From Streptomyces sp. TLI_053 (GTDB taxonomy: Bacteria > Actinomycetota > Actinomycetes > Streptomycetales > Streptomycetaceae): a stretch of DNA of 64,000 nt. Position 1 is the first letter of the stretch. The number at the start of each line of letters is the position of its first letter. Under the pieces are notes generated by a model. It was given only the letters and a program-made list of their open reading frames with translations. It was not told the DNA's origin and made no database searches. Location of the stretch: NCBI RefSeq assembly GCF_900105395.1, contig NZ_LT629775.1, positions 6,041,501 to 6,105,500 of the forward strand. Direction: 5' to 3'. Below, in pieces: positions 15,745 through 23,604 of this stretch. The translations under genes were made by a program, and so were the position numbers.

Positions 15745-16587
15745 TCACTTGTCCTTCAGGATGCCGGAGATGAAATCACGGGACTCGGTCGGGCCGAGTG
15801 CGCGGTCTCGCATGGCGCCGATGATGTGCCGGTAGTTCTCGAGCTGGGTCACCTCGGTCAGAAACATTGGCGATCCTACGGAGTCCAGCTGGACCGTATC
15901 GAGGCGAGGCACGGGGCCACGCGCATACATGACGGCGTGGCCGGCACCCTTGAAGCCTCCTGACCGGAACTCCAGAACCCGCAAGGTGATGTTGGGCTGC
16001 TCGGTGAGGGTCAGCATGTGTTTGAGCTGGGCGCGGGCGACACCTGTGCCGCCGAACTCCATCCGTAGCGCGCTCTCGTGCACGATCGCCTCGTAAGTCC
16101 GATCGCTGTGGGACAGGATCTTGGACCGACGAACGCGATTCTCCACCCGTGCTTCCACACTCAGCGGGCGCAGTGGTGGATAGACCTCACGGAATATCTC
16201 CCTTGCGGTGTCCTCGGTCTGCATCAGTCCGGGGACATGGCAGATCTGGTAGGTCACGAGGCCGTGTGCGTAGTGCTCCAACTCGGAGATTTCCAGTATT
16301 CCGGCAGGTACCAGCCCTCTGCGTTCCTCCCACCAGCCCTTCGACCTGTCGGAGGCCATCGCGGCGACCGCATCGACGTACTCGGCGTCACCTTCCTCGT
16401 ACTCGTCGGCGAGGGTGATGACTCGCTCGGCGCTGATCGGGTAGTTGCCTTGTTCGATCAGCGTGACCTTGCTTCGATCCACGCCGAGAACTGCGGAGGC
16501 GTCTCCTGCTGTGCGGCCGGCAGCCTCGCGCATCTTGCGAAGCTCGATGCCGACCCGCTTGCGACGGGCAGTTGGGGTAGGTGGCAT
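15745..16587 (-). CDS. XRE family regulator with DUF5753 (WhiJ-like)
   Basis: This protein of about 280 residues has an N-terminal helix-turn-helix, GIELRKMREAAGRTAGDASAVLGVDRSKVTLIEQGNYPIS, and a C-terminal DUF5753 domain (YEAIVHESALRMEFGG, PNITLRVLEF and PRLDTVQLD). This is the architecture of WhiJ-like regulators, which control development or antibiotic genes in Streptomyces together with small DUF397 proteins. Start choice is between ATG 16587, used here, and an in-frame GTG at 16602. The gene is visibly less GC-rich than its neighbours. The divergent ATPase gene completes the usual trio. Confidence 0.9.
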   Translation of the reverse strand: MPPTPTARRKRVGIELRKMREAAGRTAGDASAVLGVDRSKVTLIEQGNYPISAERVITLADEYEEGDAEYVDAVAAMASDRSKGWWEERRGLVPAGILEISELEHYAHGLVTYQICHVPGLMQTEDTAREIFREVYPPLRPLSVEARVENRVRRSKILSHSDRTYEAIVHESALRMEFGGTGVARAQLKHMLTLTEQPNITLRVLEFRSGGFKGAGHAVMYARGPVPRLDTVQLDSVGSPMFLTEVTQLENYRHIIGAMRDRALGPTESRDFISGILKDK

Positions 16588-16657
16588 GCGCCAAGCATCC
16601 ACCTGTCTGACTGTGCCAGTCCAACCTCAATGTAGGCACATCTTCTTTGATCGGCTG

Positions 16658-16667
16658 GCAAATTTGC
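16658..16667. promoter_or_regulatory. AT-rich palindrome in the XRE/ATPase divergent promoter
   Basis: GCAAATTTGC is a perfect palindrome, extended by TGGC (16656-16659) and GCCA (16670-16673). A TACAGT -10-like box follows at 16680-16685 for the plus-strand gene. This is a plausible operator for the XRE protein. Confidence 0.4.
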
Positions 16668-16795
16668 TAGCCATTGCCCTACAGTCTGTGATGCACCGCT
16701 CACCGGATGGAGTGTCATCAGCTTCCCGGAACACGGCAGTTGGCACCCTCATGCCTCCGTCCGGTGCGCCTCCACCTGCACCGCTGGGAGTCCCC

Positions 16796-17158
16796 ATGTG
16801 TAACCGCAACACCCCCTCCCTCACCGTCGCCCGCGAGGCCCTCCGGTCCGCCATGGTCCGCACGGGGTTCCACTCCGAGGTCATCGCCGATGCCGAACTC
16901 GCCCTCGCCGAACTGATCGTCAACGCCTGGCGCCACGGCGGTACGGCCGCGCCCGTCGTGCTCGTCCTCATCCTCGGCCGGACGCTCCGGGTGTCCGTCG
17001 GCGACGACTCCTCCGACCTCCCCGAGTGCCGCACGCTCGCCGGCTTCGCCGAATCCGGCCGGGGCCTCCAGCTCGTCCAGGGCCTCACCCACCGTTGGGG
17101 CTCCGAGATCCAGAAGCGCGGCAAGCTGGTCTGGTTCGAGCTCGACCACGCCGCGTGA
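16796..17158 (+). CDS. RsbW-like ATP-binding protein (HATPase_c)
   Basis: This 120-residue GHKL-fold protein has an N-box helix, ELALAELIVNAWRHG, a G1 box (VSVGDDS) and a G2 box (GRGLQLVQGLTHRWG). It resembles anti-sigma factor or serine kinase domains encoded beside XRE-DUF5753/DUF397 pairs. The ATG at 16796 has a GGGAG ribosome site; an in-frame ATG 45 bp upstream would add a Pro-rich stretch. It is divergent from the XRE gene. Phosphorylation or binding of a regulator in this locus is inferred only. Confidence 0.85.
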   Translation: MCNRNTPSLTVAREALRSAMVRTGFHSEVIADAELALAELIVNAWRHGGTAAPVVLVLILGRTLRVSVGDDSSDLPECRTLAGFAESGRGLQLVQGLTHRWGSEIQKRGKLVWFELDHAA

Positions 17159-17160
17159 CC

Positions 17161-17277
17161 ATGATCGGACTGCTGATCCTCGTCATCGCCGCGGCCGTCG
17201 TCGGCGCAGTCTGCCGGGTCCGGTCGGACCTTCTCCACGACCGCCACCGTGAGGGCGACCGGCGCATACCCGAGTAG
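17161..17277 (+). CDS. 38-residue putative membrane peptide
   Basis: ATG starts 2 bp after the ATPase stop. The product opens with a hydrophobic helix (MIGLLILVIAAAVVGAVC) followed by a charged tail (RVRSDLLHDRHREGDRRIPE). Spacing suggests translational coupling. No family is recognised. The clean hydrophobic-then-charged pattern favours a real small protein, but it could be chance. Confidence 0.4.
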   Translation: MIGLLILVIAAAVVGAVCRVRSDLLHDRHREGDRRIPE

Positions 17278-17634
17278 CCGGTCGGGTGTTCGCGAGCCCG
17301 CGCGCCCGGCCTGGCCGGCTGCCCGGTCGGCCAGGTCGGGCGCACCTCATCGTCCCCAGGGCGCACCGCCCCCGTCCATCTGCCGATCGGCGGGAGCGGA
17401 GTCCTCCCCGGAGCGCAGGCCGGCCCGTTCACCTCGTGCTGTTGGCGTCCTTAGGCACGTCGAGAGCCCCGAAGTACGCCGCCCCTGCGGTCGTGCTCAC
17501 GTTCCTTCCGATGTCCGATCAGCCCGGGAGATGCGCCCTGACATTCTCGACCGAGGCAGTGAAAGGCAGTGAGCACACCCTCTGGTCCGGCCTGAACCAG
17601 GAGCAGTGGACCCTGGTCCGGGGATGACGGCCGT
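17278..17634. other. 357-bp region without a clear gene
   Basis: An open frame of 113 codons on the plus strand is Arg/Pro-rich and lacks a ribosome site or family features. Its last 38 codons (from ATG 17512) look more protein-like but nothing is recognised. The region separates the regulatory island from the kinase gene. Confidence 0.4.
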
Positions 17635-18543
17635 TCACGCCTCCGCGACCACCTCGCGGATCACATGCCGGGCGTTCTCCGCCATCGACGGGTTGGTCTC
17701 CCGGTAGTACGGCAGGGCGTTCAGTGCCAGTGCCAGCGCCCGCCCCCGGCCGCGCCGCCAGGTGGCGTCGTCCACGTCGAGCGCGGCGCGGTAGACCGCC
17801 CGTGCCCCGGCCGGCAGCAGGTTCCAGGCCGGCATCAGGTCGCAGGAGGGATCGCCCGTGCCCGCGCAGCCGAAGTCGATCACCGCGCTCAGCCGCCCGG
17901 CGTCGTCCACCAGCAGGTTGCCCGGCATCAGGTCGGAGTGCAGCCACACCGTCCGCCCGTCCCAGGCCGGTGCCGCCAGCGCGTCCTCCCAGAGGGCGGT
18001 CACGGCCGGGCAGTCGACGCCCTCCTCCGGGAGGGCCCGCAGTTCCTCGATCGCGGCCCGGGTCTCCTCGTCGAGCAGGTCGATCGGCCCGCCCCGGTAG
18101 GCGGGCGGGGCGTCCGGCAGGGTGAGTGCCCGCATCGCCGTGACGAACCCGGCGAGGTCCTCGGCCAGCCGGACCGGATCGCGCAGCGCGCCCGGCCGGG
18201 GGTGGGTGCCCTCCTGCCAGCGGTAGACCGACCACGGCCACGGGTACCCCTCGGCGGGCCCGCCCGCGCCGAGCACCTCGGGGACGGCGACGGGCAGGAG
18301 CGGTGCCAGCCTCGGCAGCCACTCCTGCTCCATCACCAGGTCGGGCGCCCCCCAGTCCACCAGCGGCAGCCGGACCACCATCGCCTCGCCCAGCCGGTAC
18401 ATGGCGTTGACGGTGCCGCCGGAGGGGAAACGGGTGACCGGCAGCCCGGCCCAGTGCGGGAACCGGCCGGCGACCAGGCGCCGGACGAGGTCCTCGTCGA
18501 TGGGGTGCTGGCCGGGGTGCAGGTCCACGGTGTCGCTGTTCAT
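17635..18543 (-). CDS. aminoglycoside phosphotransferase (APH) family kinase
   Basis: This 302-residue protein has a protein-kinase-like fold. The catalytic loop is WLHSDLMPGNLLV and the metal-binding segment is VIDFGCAGTGDPSCDL, typical of the APH/choline-kinase family. The nucleotide loop is SGGTVNAMYRLG. The substrate is unknown; most chromosomal members do not confer aminoglycoside resistance. It lies 75 bp downstream of the serine hydrolase genes on the same strand, so it may be transcribed with them. Confidence 0.85.
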   Translation of the reverse strand: MNSDTVDLHPGQHPIDEDLVRRLVAGRFPHWAGLPVTRFPSGGTVNAMYRLGEAMVVRLPLVDWGAPDLVMEQEWLPRLAPLLPVAVPEVLGAGGPAEGYPWPWSVYRWQEGTHPRPGALRDPVRLAEDLAGFVTAMRALTLPDAPPAYRGGPIDLLDEETRAAIEELRALPEEGVDCPAVTALWEDALAAPAWDGRTVWLHSDLMPGNLLVDDAGRLSAVIDFGCAGTGDPSCDLMPAWNLLPAGARAVYRAALDVDDATWRRGRGRALALALNALPYYRETNPSMAENARHVIREVVAEA

Positions 18544-18618
18544 GGGGCACCATCCGACCGCCGTCCGGCCCGGCGGGGCAACTGCTTTTCGCTCGCCGGA
18601 CCGCCCGACGGCCGGGTC

Positions 18619-19899
18619 TCAGCGGGTGGCGCCCCGCAGGGCCGACAGCGCCTCCGCCGCCGCGGCGGCCGCGCCCGCCGGTGCCGTCGGGCCGCACAGC
18701 GTCTTCACCGCGAGTCCGACGACCGCCGCGTCCAGCCCGGACTGGTCGGTGCCCTCGTAGGGGTTGTACGACAGCGCGACCTGCCGCTTCCCGTCCGCCG
18801 TGCCGAACAGCAGCGTCCCCCAGCCCGGCAGGCCCCCGTCGTGGCCCCACAGCGGGCCGCAGCCGAAGTCGGCCTGGGCCACGCCGAGCCCGTAGAAGCT
18901 GTGGCCCGAGCCGGTCGGCACCGTGGTGGTGAGCGCGGCCTGTTCGGCGGGCCGCAGCAGCTTGCCGCCGAACAGGGCGGCGTGGAAGCGGTCGAGGTCG
19001 GCGGTGGTGGAGATGCCGTTGCCGGCCGCGCCGCCGACGGTCGTGTTGAGCCTGGTGATGTCCGCCGGCCCCTCCGCCAGCTTGGCGTAGGCGCGGACGT
19101 GCGGGCCGCGCAGCCCGGTCTCCGAGCCGGGGAACACGGTGTCGTCCAGGTGCAGCGGCCGGACGATCCGCCGTTCCACCTCGCTCTGCCAGCTGTGGCC
19201 CGTGAGCTTGTCGATCAGCAGGCCGGCCAGGATGTAGTTGGTGTTCGAGTACTTCCAGCCCTGGCCGGGGGCGAAGTACGGCGCGTGCGCGACGCCGATC
19301 GCGACCAGTTGCTCGGGCCGGTAGTCCTGCCAGCGGCGGTTCCCGAGGGCGTAGTCGCGCAGGCTCGCCTCGTCCTGGAAGAAGAACTGCGGGTCCTCCA
19401 GGTAGTCGTACAGGCCGCTGGAGTGGTTGAGCAGCTGGCGGACGCTGATCGCGCCGCCGTTGGGGACGAGGCCCGGCAGGTGCTTCTCGACCGGGTCGTC
19501 CAGCCGCAGCCGGCCCTCCCCGACCAGCTGCAGCACGACCGTCGACACGAACGCCTTGGTGACGCTGCCGATCCGGAACCGTCCGGCCGCCCTGACCGGC
19601 TGCCCGGTGGCCAGGTCGGACGTGCCCACGGCGTCGCGCCAGACCCGTCGGCCGTTCTCCCGGACCTCGGCGAACGCGGCCGTCGAGGCGCCGTCCGCGA
19701 CGAACGCCCGCAGTTCGGCCCGCGCGTCCACCCCGCCCCGGCGGGCATCGGCCCCGGCCGGGGCGGGTGCCGCCACCGCGGCCGGGGCGAGCGCACCGAC
19801 GGCGGCGGCCGCCAGGGCGACGGCGGCCAACTTCCGGCCGATTCGACCGCGTCCACTCAACTTGCTTGTCGGGTAAGCGTTCTGACCGAACGTCATCAT
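18619..19899 (-). CDS. secreted serine hydrolase / D-Ala-D-Ala carboxypeptidase-like (class C fold), copy 1
   Basis: This 426-residue beta-lactamase-fold protein has an N-terminal signal peptide (KLAAVALAAAAVGALAPAAVAAPAPA). The active-site motifs are SVTK at about residue 112, YSN at about 217, and a third-box region at WGHDGGLPG. This layout is typical of secreted DD-peptidases such as Streptomyces R61, and of esterases. The start is taken as ATG 19899 with a GGAGGG site. It is a close tandem paralogue of the next gene. The true substrate is undetermined. Confidence 0.88.
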   Translation of the reverse strand: MMTFGQNAYPTSKLSGRGRIGRKLAAVALAAAAVGALAPAAVAAPAPAGADARRGGVDARAELRAFVADGASTAAFAEVRENGRRVWRDAVGTSDLATGQPVRAAGRFRIGSVTKAFVSTVVLQLVGEGRLRLDDPVEKHLPGLVPNGGAISVRQLLNHSSGLYDYLEDPQFFFQDEASLRDYALGNRRWQDYRPEQLVAIGVAHAPYFAPGQGWKYSNTNYILAGLLIDKLTGHSWQSEVERRIVRPLHLDDTVFPGSETGLRGPHVRAYAKLAEGPADITRLNTTVGGAAGNGISTTADLDRFHAALFGGKLLRPAEQAALTTTVPTGSGHSFYGLGVAQADFGCGPLWGHDGGLPGWGTLLFGTADGKRQVALSYNPYEGTDQSGLDAAVVGLAVKTLCGPTAPAGAAAAAAEALSALRGATR

Positions 19900-20096
19900 C
19901 AATCCCTCCGGCCCGGACCTCGGGCCCTCCGGCTCCAGGCTCGCAGTTGCCCCGGCCGGGCCGCGTCATCCTGCGGACCGGCCTCGGTCGTCCCCGTCCG
20001 TCCGACGGGGGTAGCGGGCGCCCCGGTCGAACGGCGGGGGTCGGGGGTCGGGCGATCGCCATCGGCGGGGTTGACAGCCGGCCGCCCCGGTGCGTT

Positions 20097-21356
20097 TCAA
20101 CGAAGTTCCCGCAGCGCCGGGTTCACCGTCGAGGCGCTCGGTACCGACGCCTTCGGGCCGCACGCCGCGCGCTCGACGAAGGCGTGCACCGCGGCGTCGG
20201 TCGCATCGGTCTCGGCGCCCGCCAGGGCGTTGAAGGAGAGCGCGAACTGCCGGGTGCCGTCGGCCGGTCCGAGCAGCACGGTGCTGTACCCGGGGACCCC
20301 GCCGGTGTGTCCCCAGACCGCGCCGCACGGCAGGTCGTAGCGGATCAGGCCCAGCCCGTAGTGCGCGCCGATCATCGGCGCCGGGACGGCCGTCGTCATC
20401 TCCTCCAGCCGCGCCGCCGACAGCAGCCTGCCGCCGAACAGGGCGGCGTGGAAGCGGCCGAGGTCGGCGGCGGTGGAGATGCCGTTGCCGGCCGCGCCGC
20501 CGACGGTCGGGTTGATCAGCGTGATGTCCGCCGGCCCCTCCGGCAGCCGGGCGTACCCGTGCGCGTGCGGCCCCGGGACGTCCGGGGAGGAGCGGGGGAA
20601 GACGGTGTCGTCCAGGTGCAGCGGCCGGACGATCCGCCGTTCCACCTCGCTCTGCCAGCTGCGCCCGGTGACCTCGCGGACCACCTCGCCGAGCAGGACG
20701 TAATTGGTGTTCGAGTAGTGCCAGCCCTGCCCCGGCGGGAAGTACGGCGTGCCGCGCACGCCCACCCCGATCAGCTCGGCCGGCGGGTGGTCCGCCCAGC
20801 GGCCCTCGGCGAGGAAGGTCCGCAGCGACGCGTCGTCGTGGAAGAAGTAGCGGGGGTCGTCCAGGTAGTCGTACAGGCCGCTGGTGTGGTTCAGCAGTTG
20901 GCGGACGCTGATCGCGCCTCCGTCGGGGACGACGCCCGGCAGGTGGCGCTCGACCGGGTCGTCCAGCCGCAGCCGTCCCTCGTCGACGAGCTGGAGGACG
21001 ACCGTCGACACGAAGGTCTTCGTCACGCTGCCGATCCGGAACCGGCCGTCGGCGCGCGCCGGGCGCTTCGACTCCAGGTCGGTGACGCCCGCGGCCTCGC
21101 GCCAGACCCGGCGGCCGTTCTCGCGCAGCTCGCCGAGCGCGGCCGTCGAGCCGCCGCGCTCGACGAGCGCCCGCAGCTCCGCGCCCGGGCCGGCCGCGGC
21201 CGGTACCGCCGACGCGGCCGGTACCGCCGAGGCGGCTGGCATCGCGGCGACCGGTGCGAGCGCGGCGAGAACCGCCCCCGCCAGCGCGGCGGCTACCCGC
21301 CTCGACCCGACCCGGCGGCCCCCGCCGGTCCCGCGGGCGTTCCGGACGATGTTCAC
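20097..21356 (-). CDS. secreted serine hydrolase / D-Ala-D-Ala carboxypeptidase-like, copy 2
   Basis: This 419-residue paralogue of the preceding hydrolase has the motifs SVTK, YSNTNYVLLGEV and WGHTGGVPGYS. Its signal peptide ends with a small repeat (PAASAVPAASAVPAA). The region TGRSWQSEVERRIVRPLHLDDTVFP is nearly identical in the two proteins, showing fairly recent duplication. The GTG start at 21356 has a GAAGGGAG ribosome site. The 197-bp gap to copy 1 shows no clear terminator. A role in peptidoglycan or D-amino-acid peptide processing is a family-level expectation. Confidence 0.88.
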   Translation of the reverse strand: MNIVRNARGTGGGRRVGSRRVAAALAGAVLAALAPVAAMPAASAVPAASAVPAAAGPGAELRALVERGGSTAALGELRENGRRVWREAAGVTDLESKRPARADGRFRIGSVTKTFVSTVVLQLVDEGRLRLDDPVERHLPGVVPDGGAISVRQLLNHTSGLYDYLDDPRYFFHDDASLRTFLAEGRWADHPPAELIGVGVRGTPYFPPGQGWHYSNTNYVLLGEVVREVTGRSWQSEVERRIVRPLHLDDTVFPRSSPDVPGPHAHGYARLPEGPADITLINPTVGGAAGNGISTAADLGRFHAALFGGRLLSAARLEEMTTAVPAPMIGAHYGLGLIRYDLPCGAVWGHTGGVPGYSTVLLGPADGTRQFALSFNALAGAETDATDAAVHAFVERAACGPKASVPSASTVNPALRELR

Positions 21357-21489
21357 GGTGCTCCCTTCCCGGGCCCGACCTCCGGGCCCCTGGAGCCACC
21401 TTCGCAACCGGCGCACCGGCACCGCGTCGCCCTCCCGAGGGCACCGCCCCACCCCCGGGGAGTGCGCCGACCACCCCGCCGGGAGGGCC

Positions 21490-22260
21490 CTACCGCAGCC
21501 GGGAGGAGGAGAGGATCGACGCCAGGTGCGCCACCACCATCCCCCAGGTGATCACCGCGATACCGGCCACCACCGCCCGGGTCGGGCCGATGCCGCCGGC
21601 CGCCACGTCCGCCACCGCCGCCGCCAGCAGCACCAGCGAGGCTTCGATGCCGTTGGTCACCCGGTGGATCTTGAACACCGACGCCAGCCGGCGCGCGGTC
21701 GCGATGCCCTGCGACCGCGGCTGCGTCGACTCCTCGTCCGCCGGAGCGAGTCCGCTGCGCGCCCGCGCCACGTCCACCAGATCGGTCGACGCCTTCAGCA
21801 GCACCACGCCGAGCGCCGCCGCCAGGCCCACCGACACCCACAGCTCCGACCCGTCCCGGGCCGCCCGGACACCCGCGCCGACCATCAGCGCCGCGTCCGC
21901 CAGATAGGCGCCGAGCCGGTCCACGTACACCCCGGCCGTGCTGAACTGCCGCTTCCAGCGGGCCACCTCGCCGTCGACGCAGTCGAACAGCAGGAAGCCC
22001 TGCATCAGCAGGGCCGCGAGCACCGCGCCCACCGGTCCGGGAACCAGCAGCGCCGCCCCTGCTGCGACCCCGCAGACCACCATCAGCCAGGTCAGGGTGT
22101 TCGGCGCGACCGAGGTCCGCACCAGCTGCCGGGTGACCCGCAACGACACGGCGCGCATGTAGATCCGGCCCGCCCAGTGCTCCCCGTTGCGGCTCGCCAG
22201 CTTCGCCCGCGGCTGACAGACCTCCCGCAACTCCGCCAACGCCGGCGCAGCGACCGCCAT
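21490..22260 (-). CDS. CDP-alcohol phosphatidyltransferase family protein
   Basis: This 256-residue membrane enzyme contains the family signature D-G-x2-A-R-x8-G-x3-D-x3-D as DCVDGEVARWKRQFSTAGVYVDRLGAYLAD. About five to six hydrophobic segments follow. Such enzymes join a CDP-activated lipid or polyol to an alcohol such as inositol phosphate or glycerol phosphate. Substrate specificity cannot be read. A near-perfect 15-bp inverted repeat lies just before the ATG. Confidence 0.88.
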   Translation of the reverse strand: MAVAAPALAELREVCQPRAKLASRNGEHWAGRIYMRAVSLRVTRQLVRTSVAPNTLTWLMVVCGVAAGAALLVPGPVGAVLAALLMQGFLLFDCVDGEVARWKRQFSTAGVYVDRLGAYLADAALMVGAGVRAARDGSELWVSVGLAAALGVVLLKASTDLVDVARARSGLAPADEESTQPRSQGIATARRLASVFKIHRVTNGIEASLVLLAAAVADVAAGGIGPTRAVVAGIAVITWGMVVAHLASILSSSRLR

Positions 22261-22293
22261 GACGCCACCCTTCCCCTCACCTGGTCCATCTGC

Positions 22294-22327
22294 GTGATCG
22301 TTCCGGCCGACGGGCCGAAACGATCAC
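22294..22327. repeat. 15-bp near-perfect inverted repeat
   Basis: Arms at 22294-22308 and 22313-22327 match at all but one position around a 4-nt loop, with outer sequence GTGATCGTT and AACGATCAC. It lies after the YidC gene and before the phosphatidyltransferase gene, both on the minus strand, so it may be a terminator or an operator. Confidence 0.55.
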
Positions 22328-22421
22328 ACAGGCTAGAGCAGGCCGGGCGGACCGGCGGACCCGGCCTCGGGCCGGCGGCTCCGGCCCGGCGGCCCGGGGC
22401 AACCGGCTCGGGGCGACCGGG

Positions 22422-23141
22422 TCAGGCCAGTGCCGGAATCGCGGACTCCGGCGCGCCGTCCCGGTGCAGCCAGGCCCGCTCGGCCGCCGTCCAGGTGCTG
22501 GTGGTCAGCAGGTAGACCGCGGCCGCCAGCGGGACGAGGGCGGCGAACAGCACGGTGCCGAAGGACAGGTACGGCAGGAACGCCAGCCCCGGCTGCGCCG
22601 GTGCAGCCGACCCCTGCGGCGCCTGGGCCGCCTGCTTGGCCTGGGCCCGGCGGGCCCGGCGGAAGTTGACGTAGCCCAGCGCCGCCAGCCCCGCGTACAG
22701 CACCGCGAACACCGCCCACTCGCCCGCACCGTGCGCCGACCCCACGTGCAGACCCAGCGGGGCACCGAACAGGGTGTGGCCGAGCAGGTCGTTCGGGGTC
22801 GTGAACAGCCGGTACATCACCGAGAAGAACGGGATCTGCACCAGCATCGGCAGGCAGCCCGCGAACGGCGAGGCCTTCTCCTCCCGGTACAGCTCGGCGA
22901 GCGACGCCTGGAGCTTCTCCGGGCGGCCCTTGTGCTTGCGGTTCAACTCGGCGATCCGCGGCGCCAGCCGGGCCCGGGCCTTCTCGCCGCGGGCCGCCGC
23001 CCGCGCCAGCGGGTGCAGCGCCAGCCGGACGCAGACGGTGAACAGAACGATCGCGAGCGCGGTCGGGACGACCTGCGCGAACGCGGCGACGACATCGTGG
23101 GCCAGGCCGACGGCCGGGTCGAGGACTGCGAAAACGGACAT
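22422..23141 (-). CDS. YidC/Oxa1 family membrane protein insertase (paralogue)
   Basis: This 239-residue protein has the 60KD_IMP core: an amphipathic RLALHPLARAAARGEKARARLAPRIAELNRKHKGRPEKLQASLAELYREEKASPFAGCLPMLVQIPFFSVMYRLF segment flanked by membrane spans. The hydrophilic-groove arginine fits VCVRLALHPL. It is shorter than the main actinobacterial YidC and lacks a long C-tail. It is followed upstream by a DUF6412 gene, a pairing seen in streptomycetes. It is probably an accessory insertase; the main YidC would sit near rpmH-rnpA, which is not present here. Confidence 0.87.
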   Translation of the reverse strand: MSVFAVLDPAVGLAHDVVAAFAQVVPTALAIVLFTVCVRLALHPLARAAARGEKARARLAPRIAELNRKHKGRPEKLQASLAELYREEKASPFAGCLPMLVQIPFFSVMYRLFTTPNDLLGHTLFGAPLGLHVGSAHGAGEWAVFAVLYAGLAALGYVNFRRARRAQAKQAAQAPQGSAAPAQPGLAFLPYLSFGTVLFAALVPLAAAVYLLTTSTWTAAERAWLHRDGAPESAIPALA

Positions 23142-23231
23142 GGTGGAGCGAGCCCTCCGGGGGTCTCGGGGTACGAGTGATCGACGGAGGACGGCCGCGA
23201 CGGGCCGGTGGTGAAGAAGGATTCCCCGGTG

Positions 23232-23528
23232 CTACGCGGCCGCCGGGACCGCTCCAGGGGCCCTCGGGCGCTGTCGGCCCCGGGCGTCCGGATCACGCTG
23301 CGGGAGGAAGGCCGTCCGGAACGCGCGCCTGCGCAGCACCCCGGCCCGTACACTCGCCGGCGCCCGCGCCCCGAGCAGCCGCGCGACGACCAGCGCCCCC
23401 GCGACCGCCCCGGTCACCAGCACCACGGCAGCCGCGGCCGCCACCTGCGCCAGCGACCCGCCGCCCTCGGCGAGCCACTCGCCACTCAGTACCCGGAGCA
23501 GCCCGAGCAGCATCGCGACCAGCGTCAC
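23232..23528 (-). CDS. DUF6412-like small membrane protein
   Basis: This 98-residue protein has two hydrophobic segments (MTLVAMLLGLLRVLSG and VAAAAAVVLVTGAVAGALVVARLLG) and a basic C-terminus ending in RRAFRTAFLPQRDPDARGRQRPRAPGA. The TAFLPQRDPDA tail is the recognisable DUF6412 feature. The GTG start has a strong GAGGAGG ribosome site. It lies 90 bp upstream of the YidC paralogue on the same strand and probably shares its transcript, suggesting a helper role in insertion. Confidence 0.75.
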   Translation of the reverse strand: MTLVAMLLGLLRVLSGEWLAEGGGSLAQVAAAAAVVLVTGAVAGALVVARLLGARAPASVRAGVLRRRAFRTAFLPQRDPDARGRQRPRAPGAVPAAA

Positions 23529-23604
23529 GTTCCTGCCTCCTCTGCGCTCCGGACGAGTACTTGTGGACGATGATGCCAGACGGCGGGGGCGAGCGGAGAG
23601 CAGT

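Noticed and set aside
17286..17627. A 113-codon plus-strand frame after the RsbW-like gene
   Set aside because: No ribosome site, Arg/Pro-rich start and no family resemblance; kept only as intergenic sequence.
17635..18543. Aminoglycoside resistance gene
   Set aside because: Only general APH-family motifs are visible. Most chromosomal members have other or unknown substrates, so resistance is not claimed.
17519..20062. An 847-codon minus-strand frame over the kinase and hydrolase genes
   Set aside because: It is a shifted-frame shadow of two genes with clear catalytic motifs in another frame of the same strand.
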